This document shows, piece after piece, positions 9,043-19,471 of a stretch of 64,000 nucleotides of DNA. The notes under the pieces were generated by a model. That model was not told the DNA's origin and made no database searches. It was given only the letters and a program-made list of their open reading frames with translations. The DNA comes from JAMZMI01 sp963848175. GTDB taxonomy: Bacteria > Bacteroidota > Bacteroidia > Cytophagales > Cyclobacteriaceae. Both the position numbers and the translations under genes were made by a program. The stretch's first letter is position 1. The number at the start of each line of letters is the position of its first letter. Where the stretch lies: positions 248,001 to 312,000 of the forward strand of contig CAWKCO010000011.1 of assembly GCA_963848175.1 (NCBI GenBank). The letters are read 5' to 3'.

Positions 9043-10659
9043 TTATGGATTTTGGTCACTTTCGCTCAAGGCAGGATTTTGAGAAATTTCATTCAAAGGA
9101 ATTCTAAATACTGACTCATTACTATTCCAGGCAATATTAGTTGCAAAAAGTCGACTATAAGTCTTATATCCTCCAGACCCGTATACATTACTTATAGTTT
9201 CATTGTAAGCTCCCATGCGCTTCCAGTTGAAAAAACGGTCTCCCTCTCCTATTAGTTCAAATTTTCTTTCGAGCACAATCAATCTAATCAACTCTGCCTG
9301 AGTGGGAGTTGAAGTGATAATGCTAGAGCCTTTGACTTGTCTCACCAAATTGAGATCTTTTAATGCAGCAGATCCTTGTCCTTTGAGAGCCCATATTTCA
9401 GCCCTAGCCAACAACAGTTCTTCATGCCTCAAGTAAGGCCAAATCGTCGCGTTAGCAGGATCAATAGTGTATTTGGAAAATATTCTCGCGTGAGTAATAG
9501 AATCGCCATCCTGATCCTCAATTTGAACAAACTTCATATAATTATCCACTCTCACCTTGCCAAATCCATTAGGATATGAATTGATATAAGCATCTCCTTG
9601 AGGATTAAGCGTATCCTTTACAAAGTCGCGTGTGAATTCAGGATTGAAATAAATAACTGACAAGTTAAGATTAGTGAGCCTTTTCAATTCACTGAACGGT
9701 GATGATGGGTTGTCACTTATAAAATAACCCAGAACCAAACTTCTCAAAGTAGTATTCACACCAAATGCACCAAATATAGCTTTGTTTCTAAGGGGAATTT
9801 CCTTCTCAATATCACCTTTCAGCGGCTCAATTGCGAAAGGGCCGGTAGTTGGCAAAACATTGGGAGACCCTGCGCTCATTTCACCAGGAATCTGGCCATA
9901 GAGAGTCCTTATTTCATCGAAAGCATCATCCATTCTATTCATTTGGAAAAGCACTTTAGCTTTCAAAGCAACCGCAATATGTTTTTTCGCGCGATAATTG
10001 GTCCCAATGTAGGGTCCGTTAGTAATGGTTTCTCCTCCGCGTGGAAGAGCAACTATAGCACTATCCAAACCATTAAGAATATGATTGTATGAATCTTCAA
10101 TGGAAGACCTTCCTCCACTATTATATCCTCCTGAAGGTACATCCATAAGAATAATACCAGGAAGGTCACTTGTGCTTGAAGAATATTGCTGAGCAAAATG
10201 TCTCACCAAAAGAAATTCAGCGAATGATCTCACAAAAAAAGCTTCTCCTCTTAATCGTGCTCTCTGAGCTAAATATTGATTATCCACTGGCTCCAATGAT
10301 TCGGTGAATAACAAAACATTATTGGCATTGTTAATGGCTCGATAACAACTTGACCATAATCCATCATCGGTAAATCCAGTCCTTTCAAACTGAAACAAAT
10401 TCCTTTGTCCTCCTAAGGTTTCATCATTTCCATTGGTATAATCAGCGACTACTATGGATGAAATGAGGAAATTCCTTATGTAAGCAGTGGCCAAATTATT
10501 ATATGATTCATTTAATATCAATTCGAAGTTGGTAGTTGATTTTGGCACCTCAGTACCAGGGAATTCATCCGATGGTGTTAGATCCTCGAACGTCGTGCAG
10601 CTACCCAACAGAAGTAGTGATGCAACAAACATATGTAGTAAAATAGTAATTCTTTTCAT
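9043..10659 (-). CDS. SusD/RagB-family outer-membrane nutrient-binding lipoprotein
   Basis: 538 residues with a lipoprotein signal (MKRITILLHMFVASLLLLGSC, Cys21 lipidated). Family hallmarks: RGEAFFVRSFAEFLLVRHFA in the TPR-like helical part, RHEELLLARAEIWALKG, and the C-terminal LIRLIVLERKFELIGEGDRFFNWKRMG. It forms the lid over the SusC channel at the cell surface and sits 22 bp after the SusC stop. The substrate cannot be told from sequence alone. Confidence 0.93.
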   Translation of the reverse strand: MKRITILLHMFVASLLLLGSCTTFEDLTPSDEFPGTEVPKSTTNFELILNESYNNLATAYIRNFLISSIVVADYTNGNDETLGGQRNLFQFERTGFTDDGLWSSCYRAINNANNVLLFTESLEPVDNQYLAQRARLRGEAFFVRSFAEFLLVRHFAQQYSSSTSDLPGIILMDVPSGGYNSGGRSSIEDSYNHILNGLDSAIVALPRGGETITNGPYIGTNYRAKKHIAVALKAKVLFQMNRMDDAFDEIRTLYGQIPGEMSAGSPNVLPTTGPFAIEPLKGDIEKEIPLRNKAIFGAFGVNTTLRSLVLGYFISDNPSSPFSELKRLTNLNLSVIYFNPEFTRDFVKDTLNPQGDAYINSYPNGFGKVRVDNYMKFVQIEDQDGDSITHARIFSKYTIDPANATIWPYLRHEELLLARAEIWALKGQGSAALKDLNLVRQVKGSSIITSTPTQAELIRLIVLERKFELIGEGDRFFNWKRMGAYNETISNVYGSGGYKTYSRLFATNIAWNSNESVFRIPLNEISQNPALSESDQNP

Positions 10660-10681
10660 CTTATCTCTTCCTATTATTTCA

Positions 10682-13600
10682 TTAAAAATTTACACTGACC
10701 CCAGCACGCAATGTCTTAGACTGTGGAGGATTGCCAGAAACATATCCTGGTAGGATATTACCTTCCGCAGGACTAAAAGCCGCAATTGAATTGACAGCCT
10801 CAGGATCCCACCCAGGATACTTGGTAAATGTTAAAAAATTGTCCGCACTTACAAAGAAACGAACATTACTCAAATGCGCTTGGTTAGTCATAGACTTAGG
10901 AAGCGTGTACGAAAGGGTAACATTTCTCAATCTAGCATAAGAAGCATCATACAAGAACCTAGTCGATCTATCTGTACTTGGATTGCCGGCTCCCAAAGGA
11001 TGATCATACTCTAATCGGGGAACATCCGTTTGGTCCCCTGGTTTTTGCCATCTCTCCTCATATAGGAAAAGCGGAAAGTTGTTCAAAGCATTACCTTGCT
11101 TCAAATACGCCAATGTATTCAATTCTTGATCATAGATATAATTACCGAGCTTGAACGTGACATTCATATCTAATGCTATGCCCTTATAACTCACTCCAGT
11201 CGAGAACCCTCCAACGAATTTGGGTATACCTGATTTTCCTTTGATGATTTGCCTAAGGCCAATCATTTCTTCTTTAGTAGGCCTAGCTGGGTCTTCAAAT
11301 TCGAAAGGTTTTCCAGTGGCAGGATCCTCAAACATCTCATAGCCAGTCTGTGGGTCAACTCCTAGCCATTTAACCAAACGATATGAGGCGACTGGTCCAC
11401 CGAGAACAGGTTGACCAAGCCCGTCTCTTACGGAAAACTGCTCAGGAGCGACTGCTAATCTTAAAACTTCATTTTCGTTATACGCTATATTGAAATTTGC
11501 ATTCCATTTAAACGCTTTATCAATAATTTGTGCATTAATGCCAAACTCTACTCCTCGATTCCTAATTGACCCAGAATTTTGAATAAAATCAGCAATACCT
11601 GCAGATGGTGGAGCAGATATTTTAGCCAAAAGTTGATTATTAACTTTATCATAAAACCCTATTTCTCCAGTTACTCTGCTATTGAATAGTGAGTAATTAA
11701 TTCCAATATCAAAAATACTCGCTTGTTCCCATCGTAAATTCTCAGTGGATTGAGATAAACGTTTAGGGCTCAAACCATATCCACCAGCATAACTATTTGC
11801 ATTTAAGTTCCAATTAGCAAAAGCCGCATTTTGATCAATTTCAGCGTTTCCTATAACACCATAACTCGCTCTAATCTTCAAAAAGTTAATGACTGAATTA
11901 CTTTTCAAAAATGACTCCTCGGAGATAATCCAGCCAGCTGAACCTGCAGGAAATGTACCCCATCTGTTTTGAGCTCCGAACCTAGAAGAACCATCTGTTC
12001 GAATACTGAAAGAAGCAAGGTATTTTTGATTGTACGAATAGTTGGAACGGAAGAACGCTGATCTAAATAAAGAACCATTTCTTGTATTATCCCAATCTAT
12101 AGGCGTACTAGCTGCTTTCACACCCTTTTGAGCATTCGTTGGAGGTATGCCAATCGCTTTAATTGTAGTTTTATTATTCCGCTGAAGGTTTTGTTCAACT
12201 CCAACCAACAATTCGATGCTATGCTTATTGAATTCTTTACTATAATCAAGCGTTGAGAAGGCTGTAGTCGTCATGTTGAGTATAGATTCCTGATCAGCAT
12301 ACCCATAACACTTTACACAGTCAGGAGTTAGTGCTTCCGTAGTACTTAATGGACTGAAGAAAGTATTTCCAGACTGGCCTAAAAAATTTAAACTGAATTG
12401 CGTTTTGAATGTTAAGGTTGGTAGAATTTTATAGTCAAAATTGAATGAGTTGATTAACCTCAAATTCTCCATATTATCCTGAAAATAGTCAGGATCAAGC
12501 GTGGGTGCAGTATTCGTTAAATATTGTCCTTGAAAATAAGTTCCATCAAAGGGATTGGTTTCAGGATACATCGGTAAACCAAATCGAATAAATTGCAAAC
12601 CGACAGGATTACTAAAGAATTGAAATGGACTACCGTTTCTACCTTGTAAGAAATATATATTTGTCGGAAATTGCGTCACCTTACTAGTGGTCACATTTGA
12701 CTTTACTCCTAAGCTAATTTTACTATTCGGTTTATAGTCAAAATTGGCTCTAGCAGAAAATCTTTCAAAATCATTTCGGTTCATTATCCCTTCTTGGTTG
12801 ACGTAAGAGGCTTGAAGAGACAATTGCATTTTATCAGTGCCACCATTAGCTGAAAAAGAGAAGTTATGAGCCTTACCCACACGATACACATTCTCATACT
12901 GATCATTATTTGTATTGCGTGCAACCTCATCCGTATAACCTTGACTAGGATTTAATCTTGGTAAAATCCGCATTTCTTCTGGGACGTTGGAATTATCCCA
13001 TGCCTCATCTAACATGCTTAAATACTGAGGAGTATTTAACATCTCCACAATATGAGTGGGAGATGCTAATCCAAAATTATATGAAACATTATATTTAGTC
13101 TTCTGAGCCTTCCCTGTCTTGGTTGTTACTAATATAACACCATTAGCCGCTCTAGAGCCGTAGATAGATCCTGCTTGAGCATCTTTTAGCACTTGAATAC
13201 TTTCTATATCATTAGGGTCAATGCTAGCCATTGGATTTGCTACAGTACCAAAATTACCCAAACCATCAGACGGATAAGCAGACATAGGAACACCATCAAT
13301 TACATAAAGCGGATCGGAGTTGCTACCAAGAGAACCTACACCTCTTATTCGAATGAATGAGGCTCCACCGAGCGCTCCACTAGCCCCATCAACACTCACA
13401 CCAGGAGCCAATCCTTGCAATGCATTTTGAAAATTATTTTGACTCGTCTGAGTAAGTTCGTCAGCGGTGACCGATGAGATATTACCAGTAATCAATGCCT
13501 TCGATTGACTGCCATAACCTACAACAACTATCTCTTCTAGAGTTTCAATATCCTCTTGCAAAGTCACATCAATGACTGTTCTACCATTTACATTAATCAC

Positions 13601-13867
13601 TTCAGGTTTAAAACCGATATAAGAAAAGACTAGAACCTCATCATCAGAATCCAATGACAATTTATAATTACCGTCTATGTCGGTAACAGTTCCTGTCGTA
13701 GTTCCTTTAATCTGCACGGTCACTCCTGGTAACGTCATTCCGTCAGAACCAGAAACAATTTTTCCGCTTACACTTCTCTTCTGGGCAAATACCATTTGCG
13801 ACAATAGAACGAGTGTTAGGATCGCTAATCCTTTCATTACGTTGGTGGTAGTAATATTTCTATTCAT
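10682..13867 (-). CDS. SusC/RagA-family TonB-linked outer-membrane transporter
   Basis: 1061 residues from ATG 13867; an upstream start would add 15 unlikely residues before the signal peptide (LLSQMVFAQ). Order: carboxypeptidase-like regulatory domain (GKIVSGSDGMTLPGVTVQIKG), TonB box area with EEIVVVGYG, plug domain with SFIRIRGVGSLGSNSDPLYVIDG and ANGVILVTTK, then the 22-strand barrel ending in TLRAGVSVNF with a terminal Phe. It imports oligomers with the SusD partner using TonB energy. No SusR, HTCS or sigma/anti-sigma gene is beside it. Confidence 0.95.
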   Translation of the reverse strand: MNRNITTTNVMKGLAILTLVLLSQMVFAQKRSVSGKIVSGSDGMTLPGVTVQIKGTTTGTVTDIDGNYKLSLDSDDEVLVFSYIGFKPEVINVNGRTVIDVTLQEDIETLEEIVVVGYGSQSKALITGNISSVTADELTQTSQNNFQNALQGLAPGVSVDGASGALGGASFIRIRGVGSLGSNSDPLYVIDGVPMSAYPSDGLGNFGTVANPMASIDPNDIESIQVLKDAQAGSIYGSRAANGVILVTTKTGKAQKTKYNVSYNFGLASPTHIVEMLNTPQYLSMLDEAWDNSNVPEEMRILPRLNPSQGYTDEVARNTNNDQYENVYRVGKAHNFSFSANGGTDKMQLSLQASYVNQEGIMNRNDFERFSARANFDYKPNSKISLGVKSNVTTSKVTQFPTNIYFLQGRNGSPFQFFSNPVGLQFIRFGLPMYPETNPFDGTYFQGQYLTNTAPTLDPDYFQDNMENLRLINSFNFDYKILPTLTFKTQFSLNFLGQSGNTFFSPLSTTEALTPDCVKCYGYADQESILNMTTTAFSTLDYSKEFNKHSIELLVGVEQNLQRNNKTTIKAIGIPPTNAQKGVKAASTPIDWDNTRNGSLFRSAFFRSNYSYNQKYLASFSIRTDGSSRFGAQNRWGTFPAGSAGWIISEESFLKSNSVINFLKIRASYGVIGNAEIDQNAAFANWNLNANSYAGGYGLSPKRLSQSTENLRWEQASIFDIGINYSLFNSRVTGEIGFYDKVNNQLLAKISAPPSAGIADFIQNSGSIRNRGVEFGINAQIIDKAFKWNANFNIAYNENEVLRLAVAPEQFSVRDGLGQPVLGGPVASYRLVKWLGVDPQTGYEMFEDPATGKPFEFEDPARPTKEEMIGLRQIIKGKSGIPKFVGGFSTGVSYKGIALDMNVTFKLGNYIYDQELNTLAYLKQGNALNNFPLFLYEERWQKPGDQTDVPRLEYDHPLGAGNPSTDRSTRFLYDASYARLRNVTLSYTLPKSMTNQAHLSNVRFFVSADNFLTFTKYPGWDPEAVNSIAAFSPAEGNILPGYVSGNPPQSKTLRAGVSVNF

Positions 13868-14386
13868 ATAATTGTTGTAAAAAAATCCCATCGACACTAC
13901 ACTGTAAGGCATCCTAGTTTTGGTGAGTCAGCCATTTACACTACAATAAAATAGCCTTTAATTAGCTTTATGGCTACTGATTTAGAAAATAAAAGGAATT
14001 AGAAGTAGCTCAAAAAGCCAAAAAAACAGCTCCTCAAGAATGGGTGTAAATTCATTTATCGCATGATTAATTGAATTATTTTACGAATTGCGCAACAAAC
14101 CAAACCTCATTTAATTAAACTCGTGATAAGTACAAGAAGAAAAACTCTTCTTTGATCTAATGATGAATACTCCAGAGGAACACTATTTCTGATACCCACA
14201 ATTGATGCTCTAATAAAATCAAGAGTAAGGTCAATTAAATGCGGAGTTTGATACTAAAATCCGGAATTCTCTTCTTTTCGAAATCCTGAGAAAGTAAGAG
14301 CGAGTGAATATGAGTGAGTGGATTTGAAAGAATTACTTTTGATCTGAACAAAAAAATGTTGTAGCTAGGCTATGACACACTAAGGT
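13868..14386. other. Long non-coding region upstream of susC
   Basis: About 520 bp without a convincing ORF. It must hold the SusC promoter and leader, but no clear minus-strand TAnnTTTG was found. On the plus strand TACTTTTG (14334-14341) fits the -7 consensus and precedes the plus-strand terminator at 14387, so a short RNA of about 70 nt is possible. Confidence 0.4.
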
Positions 14387-14417
14387 AACCTCAACTTGAA
14401 CAGTTGAGGTTTTTTTT
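14387..14417 (+). terminator. Plus-strand terminator with no plus-strand gene before it
   Basis: A 10-bp perfect stem (AACCTCAACT / AGTTGAGGTT) with a 5-nt loop runs into eight T on the plus strand. Both flanking genes are on the minus strand. On the minus strand the hairpin has no T-tract, so it would work poorly for the vWA gene. Confidence 0.7.
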
Positions 14418-14458
14418 ATTTCATACCTCAGCTAACATGAAGAGTGGGGTTCTAGGAA

Positions 14459-16505
14459 TCAGTAAGCCCCTAAATATTTCCTCAGCCCCCATTCTATTGT
14501 TAAAAGAAACATAATCAGTCCTATTAACCACAAACTGCTCACCAATGGAAATAAATCCTCCTCAGCTCGGACTGTTCCTTTCACTTCTTTGGAATTCAGT
14601 GCTAAGAGCAATTCGTTATGATCAGAAAAATCATAAAAAACTCCTCCACTCTTCTCAGATAAAGCCCGCATTAAATCGTGATCCGCCTGTAATGCCAATG
14701 CTTCAATTTGGATCGCTCGCACCAAAAACTCTCCTGACTCTACTAGCGTCTTATTTGCATATTTTGTAACTGCTTTATATTTGAACAACCCAGCAGGTAA
14801 TCGTCCTAAATTGAAAGTAGAATTGGAAGGGCTATCCACAAGTTTCGCACTTTGCACCTCCCCTACTTCGTTGGTTAAATTCAAACTAACGGTGTTATTA
14901 TGGGTACGTTCATAAATATCATTGTAAATCTCCACATCTAAAAAGACACGTTCGTTGGCATTGAAAATCGACTGACGAGGTTTTACAACAAATTGCTTTT
15001 TGTCTGATTTGACACTCAGTAGCTGTATGGTTTTCATTACGATTTCATCAAACAGCGGGCTTTTATCAGACATCCCAGCTTCTTGTAATTTCCACTGCCA
15101 AATACCACTTCCACTGGTAATCGCAGCTTTCGTTTTTCCATCATCATAGTACATCATCAGTGGCTTGCCCGTATCTACAGAGCCTACTCCTTGGGTTATT
15201 AAAACCTCGGTAGGTCCGCTCATTCTATAGTCAGCAAAAGGTACCACAATTGGAGGGTATTGCTCCAAGGCATCCAAATTTTCACTATTCAATTTAAACT
15301 TGGAAAAACTATCTTGATAAACAGGTCTTACATTGTCGTTTTGTCTGCCGCGCTGCACTATTTTGAAATAACTCAACTCTTGATTGACTTTAGGCATAGA
15401 ACGACTTCCCAAGAAATACCAGTGGCCCGTGCTTTTAACCACAGGATACTTCACCCCAGAAAAAGCATTGAATTCAATCACTACATCGTACTTCTTATCA
15501 ATATCACCTTTGGCTATACTACTTATATATATATCTGATTCGTAGTTGGGGGCTGTAGCTAACACACTTCGGATAGCACTAATATCGGGATGTGGTGCTG
15601 GCGCTAGGATCAAAATCTTTTCCTTGCCTTCTACTACGTTTAAATAGATATCTTTTTGATTGTTGAGGTAGGTGGATTCTCCTTCCAGTCTTGAAATGCG
15701 CACCTGCAGTCGCTTGAGTCCCGCTTCTTTGGCTTCCAGTTCAAAATCAATATCGACAATAGACTTGTCTAATACTATATTCTTCTCGGCAAGTAGTGTT
15801 TTACCTTCAGAAATCGACACCTGAGCCGACACTCCGTCAAAGCCTTTTTGAATGACTTTGATACGCACTGGGAATTTATTGCCTTGATAAGCAATCTCAT
15901 TGCTCCTGACCTCTTCTATTCCAAAATCTTTTGGTGCGATGGTATCTCCCAAACCAACCGTATATATAGGATATGTGTAGTTTCTATATTGTGGCAATGC
16001 CCCTTCATTTACAATTCCATCGCTCAGCAACACCACGCCCACTACTCGCTCTCCCTCGTAAGCCGACTGTACATTGGACAATAGATCATTTAGGTTGGTA
16101 GTGGGTTGGTCAAAAGCCAATGAATCCGCAAAACTGCCCGACAAAGTGTATGCACCCACTTCAAACTTTGCAGCAAGACTTTCTATTCCTGTATTCAACC
16201 AACTTTGTAACTGCAATAAACTATCAGGGTTGGCACGCATGGCCACAGACTCAGAATTATCTATGGCAAAAATCAATATAGGTTTATCTACTGTGGTTCT
16301 GGTGTGCTTAAGGAGCGGATTGAGTAGTAATACCCCTATTAAAAACATGGAAGCTAGGCGTAGAAAGCCTAATAGCAAATTGACATTTTGCGACCAAGGC
16401 ATACCCTTTTTGGTATATAGCACGATGGCAGCAAACGCTGCAAATAGCAGATGCAACAAACACCCATCCGATGGGCAAATCAAAAGAATACCAGCTATTT
16501 TCCAT
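14459..16505 (-). CDS. Membrane-anchored von Willebrand factor A domain protein (probable N-terminal frameshift)
   Basis: About 680 residues. Two N-terminal membrane helices (LLFAAFAAIVLY and FLRLASMFLIGVLLLNPLL) are followed by a vWA domain with ILIFAIDNSESVAM (MIDAS-like DxSxS) and VVGVVLLSDGIVNEG. A long beta-rich extracytoplasmic region follows and a last helix (SSLWLIGLIMFLLTIEWGL) ends the protein, as in Bacteroidota BatA-like large membrane proteins. The frame opens only with TTG at 16483. A better start, MENSWYSFDLPIG with ATG at 16503-16505, is in another frame and would join at about 16455-16465, so a one-base indel is likely. Role unknown; perhaps envelope complex assembly. Confidence 0.65.
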
Positions 16506-16518
16506 GTGTAATAATAAA

Positions 16519-16556
16519 GAAGCCGTTTGCTAGAGCGATGCTAAGTAAACGGCTTC
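16519..16556 (-). terminator. Hairpin terminator between fabG and the vWA gene
   Basis: 10-bp perfect stem (GAAGCCGTTT / AAACGGCTTC) with an 18-nt loop, followed on the minus strand by CTTTATTATTA. Located 200 bp after the fabG stop; the intervening 16557-16755 holds no gene. Confidence 0.55.
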
Positions 16557-16755
16557 AATTTTATGAATTTAAATCAATGTCCTTTAGTTCGTGGATTTTT
16601 TAATCTGATGGCGATGTAAAGTTTCGTATGAAAATACAATTCTCAAAACCTACAGAAAGGATAAGACTCCCTACGGGGGGAACACCCAGTTAGTGACTCT
16701 TCTCTGCTTAATCTGTTATCCAAGCGACATTGAAATATAAATAGATTTTTCTCAA

Positions 16756-17502
16756 TTAGGTAAGCAAACCACCGTCTACCTGAATAACCTGTCCGCTAAT
16801 GTATGCCGACATTTCTGATCCCAAGAAAACACATGCATTGGCTACATCTTCTGGCTGTCCTCCTCTTTTCAAAGGTATAGCGTCTCTCCATCCTTGCACC
16901 ACTTTCTCATCCAAAGCATCAGTCATTTCCGTTTCGATAAAGCCCGGAGCAACTACGTTGCAACGAATTCCTCTAGAACCCAACTCCAATGCGATAGACT
17001 TGCTAAAACCTATGATACCTGCTTTAGAAGCAGCATAGTTCGCTTGTCCTGCATTTCCCTTCACCCCTACTACAGAAGACATATTAATAATCGATCCACT
17101 TTTTTGTTTCATAAATGTACGGGCTGAAGCTTTCACCGTATTGAAACAAGACTTCAAGTTCACCTGCATGATCTCATCCCACATCTCTTCGTTCATGCGC
17201 AAAAGCAAATTATCACGTGTGATCCCTGCGTTGTTGATCAGAATATCTAAAGCACCAAAATCCGTTACCACAGATTCGATAAGTGCACCAGCTGCAGCAA
17301 AATCCGATGCATCTGAGCGATAACCTTTAGCTTTTACACCAAATGCTTCCAGTTCGGCTACTAGTGCCTCACCTTTTTCCACACTCGAAAGGTACGTAAA
17401 CGCCACATTCGCACCCTCTTGTGCATATTTTATGGCTATTGCTCGACCTATTCCTTTAGATGCTCCCGTGATAAGAGCCGTTTTTCCATCAAGTAACTTC
17501 AT
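16756..17502 (-). CDS. fabG: 3-oxoacyl-[acyl-carrier-protein] reductase
   Basis: 248 residues, the standard FabG length. NADPH-binding TGASKGIGRA, structural NNAGITRDNLLLRM, catalytic Ser in INMSSVVGVKGNAGQ, YAASK (Tyr/Lys) and the closing VIQVDGGLLT all match the FabG branch of short-chain dehydrogenases. It reduces 3-oxoacyl-ACP in each cycle of type II fatty acid elongation. Transcribed alone, divergent from lpdA. Confidence 0.93.
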   Translation of the reverse strand: MKLLDGKTALITGASKGIGRAIAIKYAQEGANVAFTYLSSVEKGEALVAELEAFGVKAKGYRSDASDFAAAGALIESVVTDFGALDILINNAGITRDNLLLRMNEEMWDEIMQVNLKSCFNTVKASARTFMKQKSGSIINMSSVVGVKGNAGQANYAASKAGIIGFSKSIALELGSRGIRCNVVAPGFIETEMTDALDEKVVQGWRDAIPLKRGGQPEDVANACVFLGSEMSAYISGQVIQVDGGLLT

Positions 17503-17697
17503 TCGTTTGATCGTATTAGTTTTTCAAATATTGGCGGTAAAACTATTACTTTTTGGGTGAATAAGTGGAAAGTATTGGCAGCCAATCCAACCTTTTAGTG
17601 TCAATTGATTCTATAAGTTACATTCTCATTGTATTTTCGCGGAGGGAAAATCTGATTCCCTTATTTTGGTCAATCAATACTCAAAACCAATTGAATT

Positions 17698-19090
17698 ATG
17701 TCAAATTATGATCTCATAGTAATTGGGAGTGGTCCAGGTGGCTATGTTGCTGCTATTAGAGCCTCTCAACTTGGAATGAAAGTAGGTGTGGTAGAAAAAG
17801 CTGAACTTGGAGGAATATGCCTCAACTGGGGATGTATCCCTACGAAGGCTCTTTTGAAGAGTGCACAAGTTTTCGAATACATCTCTCACGCGGCAGATTA
17901 TGGGATTTCGGTGAAGGATGCCAACGCAGATTTCGGTGCGATGGTGAAAAGAAGCCGTGACGTAGCAGGTGGCATGAGTAAAGGAATTCAGTTCCTTTTC
18001 AAGAAAAACAACATTGATCAAATCAAAGGATTTGGTAAGTTGGCCAAAGGCAAAAAAGTAGAAGTGACGGACGAAGCGGGAAAGAAAACCGTTTACGAAG
18101 CTAAAAACATTATTTTGGCAACTGGCGCACGTTCTCGCGAACTGCCTAACCTGCCAATTGACGGTAAAAAAATCATCGGATATAGACAAGCGATGGTTCT
18201 AGACAAGCAACCGAAAAAGATGGTTGTAGTGGGTTCTGGCGCTATCGGTGTTGAGTTTGCCTATTTCTACAATGCCATTGGGACGGAAGTGACCGTGGTA
18301 GAGTACTTGCCAAACATCGTGCCTGTAGAGGACGAAGAAGTGAGCAAGGCACTTGAAAGAAGCTTTAAGAAAAGCGGCATCAACGTAAAGACTTCTGCGG
18401 AAGTGACTAATGTAGATACCAAAGGCGCTGGCTGTGTGGTAACGGTAAAAACGCAAAAAGGCGAAGAGAAAATCGAATGCGATGTGGTACTTTCTGCTGT
18501 AGGCGTAAGCACCAACTTGGAAGGTATTGGTCTGGAAGAGCTTGGCATCAAGCATGACAAAGGCAAAGTGTTGGTCAATGACTTCTATAAAACCAATAGC
18601 GAAGGCATCTATGCCATTGGTGATATCGTGCATGGTCCAGCGCTAGCACACGTAGCATCTGCTGAGGGCATCATCTGCGTGGAGAAAATTGCAGGTTTGG
18701 AGCCTCATGCTCTTGAACTATAAAAACATTCCTGGCTGTACGTATTGCTCTCCAGAGATCGCATCTGTGGGTATGACAGAGAAGCAAGCAAAAGAAGCTG
18801 GCTATGAAATCAAAGTGGGCAAATTCCCATTCTCAGCATCTGGTAAGGCCAGTGCCTCTGGTGCAAAAGACGGTTTCGTAAAGGTGATCTTCGATGCAAA
18901 ATACGGCGAGTGGCTAGGCTGCCACATGATTGGCGCTGGGGTAACGGATATGATCGCTGAGGCGGTAGTAGCCAGAAACCTAGAGACCACTGGTCATGAA
19001 ATCATCAAATCTGTACACCCTCACCCGACTATGTCTGAGGCGGTGATGGAAGCTGCTGCAGCGGCTTATGGTGAAGTGATACATATTTAA
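17698..19090 (+). CDS. lpdA: Dihydrolipoamide dehydrogenase, split by a frameshift
   Basis: E3 subunit of 2-oxoacid dehydrogenase complexes. The first frame (17698-18723) has FAD-binding DLIVIGSGPGGYVAA, redox disulfide GGICLNWGCIPTKALL, NAD-binding VVVGSGAIGVEFA and the second FAD motif GIYAIGDI. It then runs into a stop after HVASAEGIICVEKIAG. The second frame, entered near 18712, continues with YKNIPGCTYCSPEIASVGMT to HPHPTMSEAVMEAAAAAYG, the active-site His-Glu end. One extra T in GCTCTTGAAC would explain the shift. Joined length is about 464 residues, as normal. Either a sequencing error or a recent null allele; another lpd copy elsewhere would allow the latter. Confidence 0.9.
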
Positions 19091-19097
19091 GTCTTAC

Positions 19098-19137
19098 AAA
19101 ACAGGTTACTCGAAGTACCCTGTTTAGTAGAAATACC
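19098..19137. repeat. Dispersed hairpin repeat, copy 1 (AACAGGTTACTC family)
   Basis: An imperfect inverted repeat with AACAGGTTACTC and the reverse arm ending CCTGTTTAGTAGAAAT. It matches 37606-37645 at 34 of 40 positions. Located just after lpdA. Confidence 0.7.
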
Positions 19138-19173
19138 AAAAGCCCATTTGATGAAAATTAGATGGGCTTTTTT
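19138..19173 (+). terminator. Rho-independent terminator of lpdA
   Basis: Stem AAAAGCCCATTT / AGATGGGCTTTT (12 bp with one G-T pair) followed by TTTTTT on the plus strand. Confidence 0.85.
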
Positions 19174-19240
19174 CATGAACCAGAAACACTTTAAGCATAT
19201 ACAAATAAGATATACTTTTATGGAATAAATTAAGGGGAAT

Positions 19241-19471
19241 ATGAAAGCAGTATCATTAAAGATAGGTGACACAATTTTCGGAGAGACTGAGAAAATACTT
19301 GCTCAGAGCAAAAAACCTAGAAATCGTTATATCAACGAGGCGATCGACTTTTATAATAAGCTTCAGCGCAAGCAGATGCTAGAAACGAAGCTAAAAAAGG
19401 AATCCAATCTTGTAAAGGCAAATTCTATGTTGGTACTGAAGGGTTTGGAAGGGATTGATTATGCCGATTAA
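19241..19471 (+). CDS. Antitoxin of a MazF/PemK-type pair (ribbon-helix-helix-like)
   Basis: 76 residues. N-terminal MKAVSLKIGDTIFGETEKIL followed by NRYINEAIDFYNKL looks like a ribbon-helix-helix DNA-binding fold; the Lys-rich C-terminus would wrap the toxin. The ATG follows AAGGGG at 19231-19236. Its stop overlaps the toxin start by 11 nt. It likely represses its own operon. Confidence 0.7.
   Translation: MKAVSLKIGDTIFGETEKILAQSKKPRNRYINEAIDFYNKLQRKQMLETKLKKESNLVKANSMLVLKGLEGIDYAD

Noticed and set aside
17701..18633. Long antisense ORFs in lpdA (162 and 144 codons)
   Set aside because: Opposite strand of a clearly coding gene; no family match.
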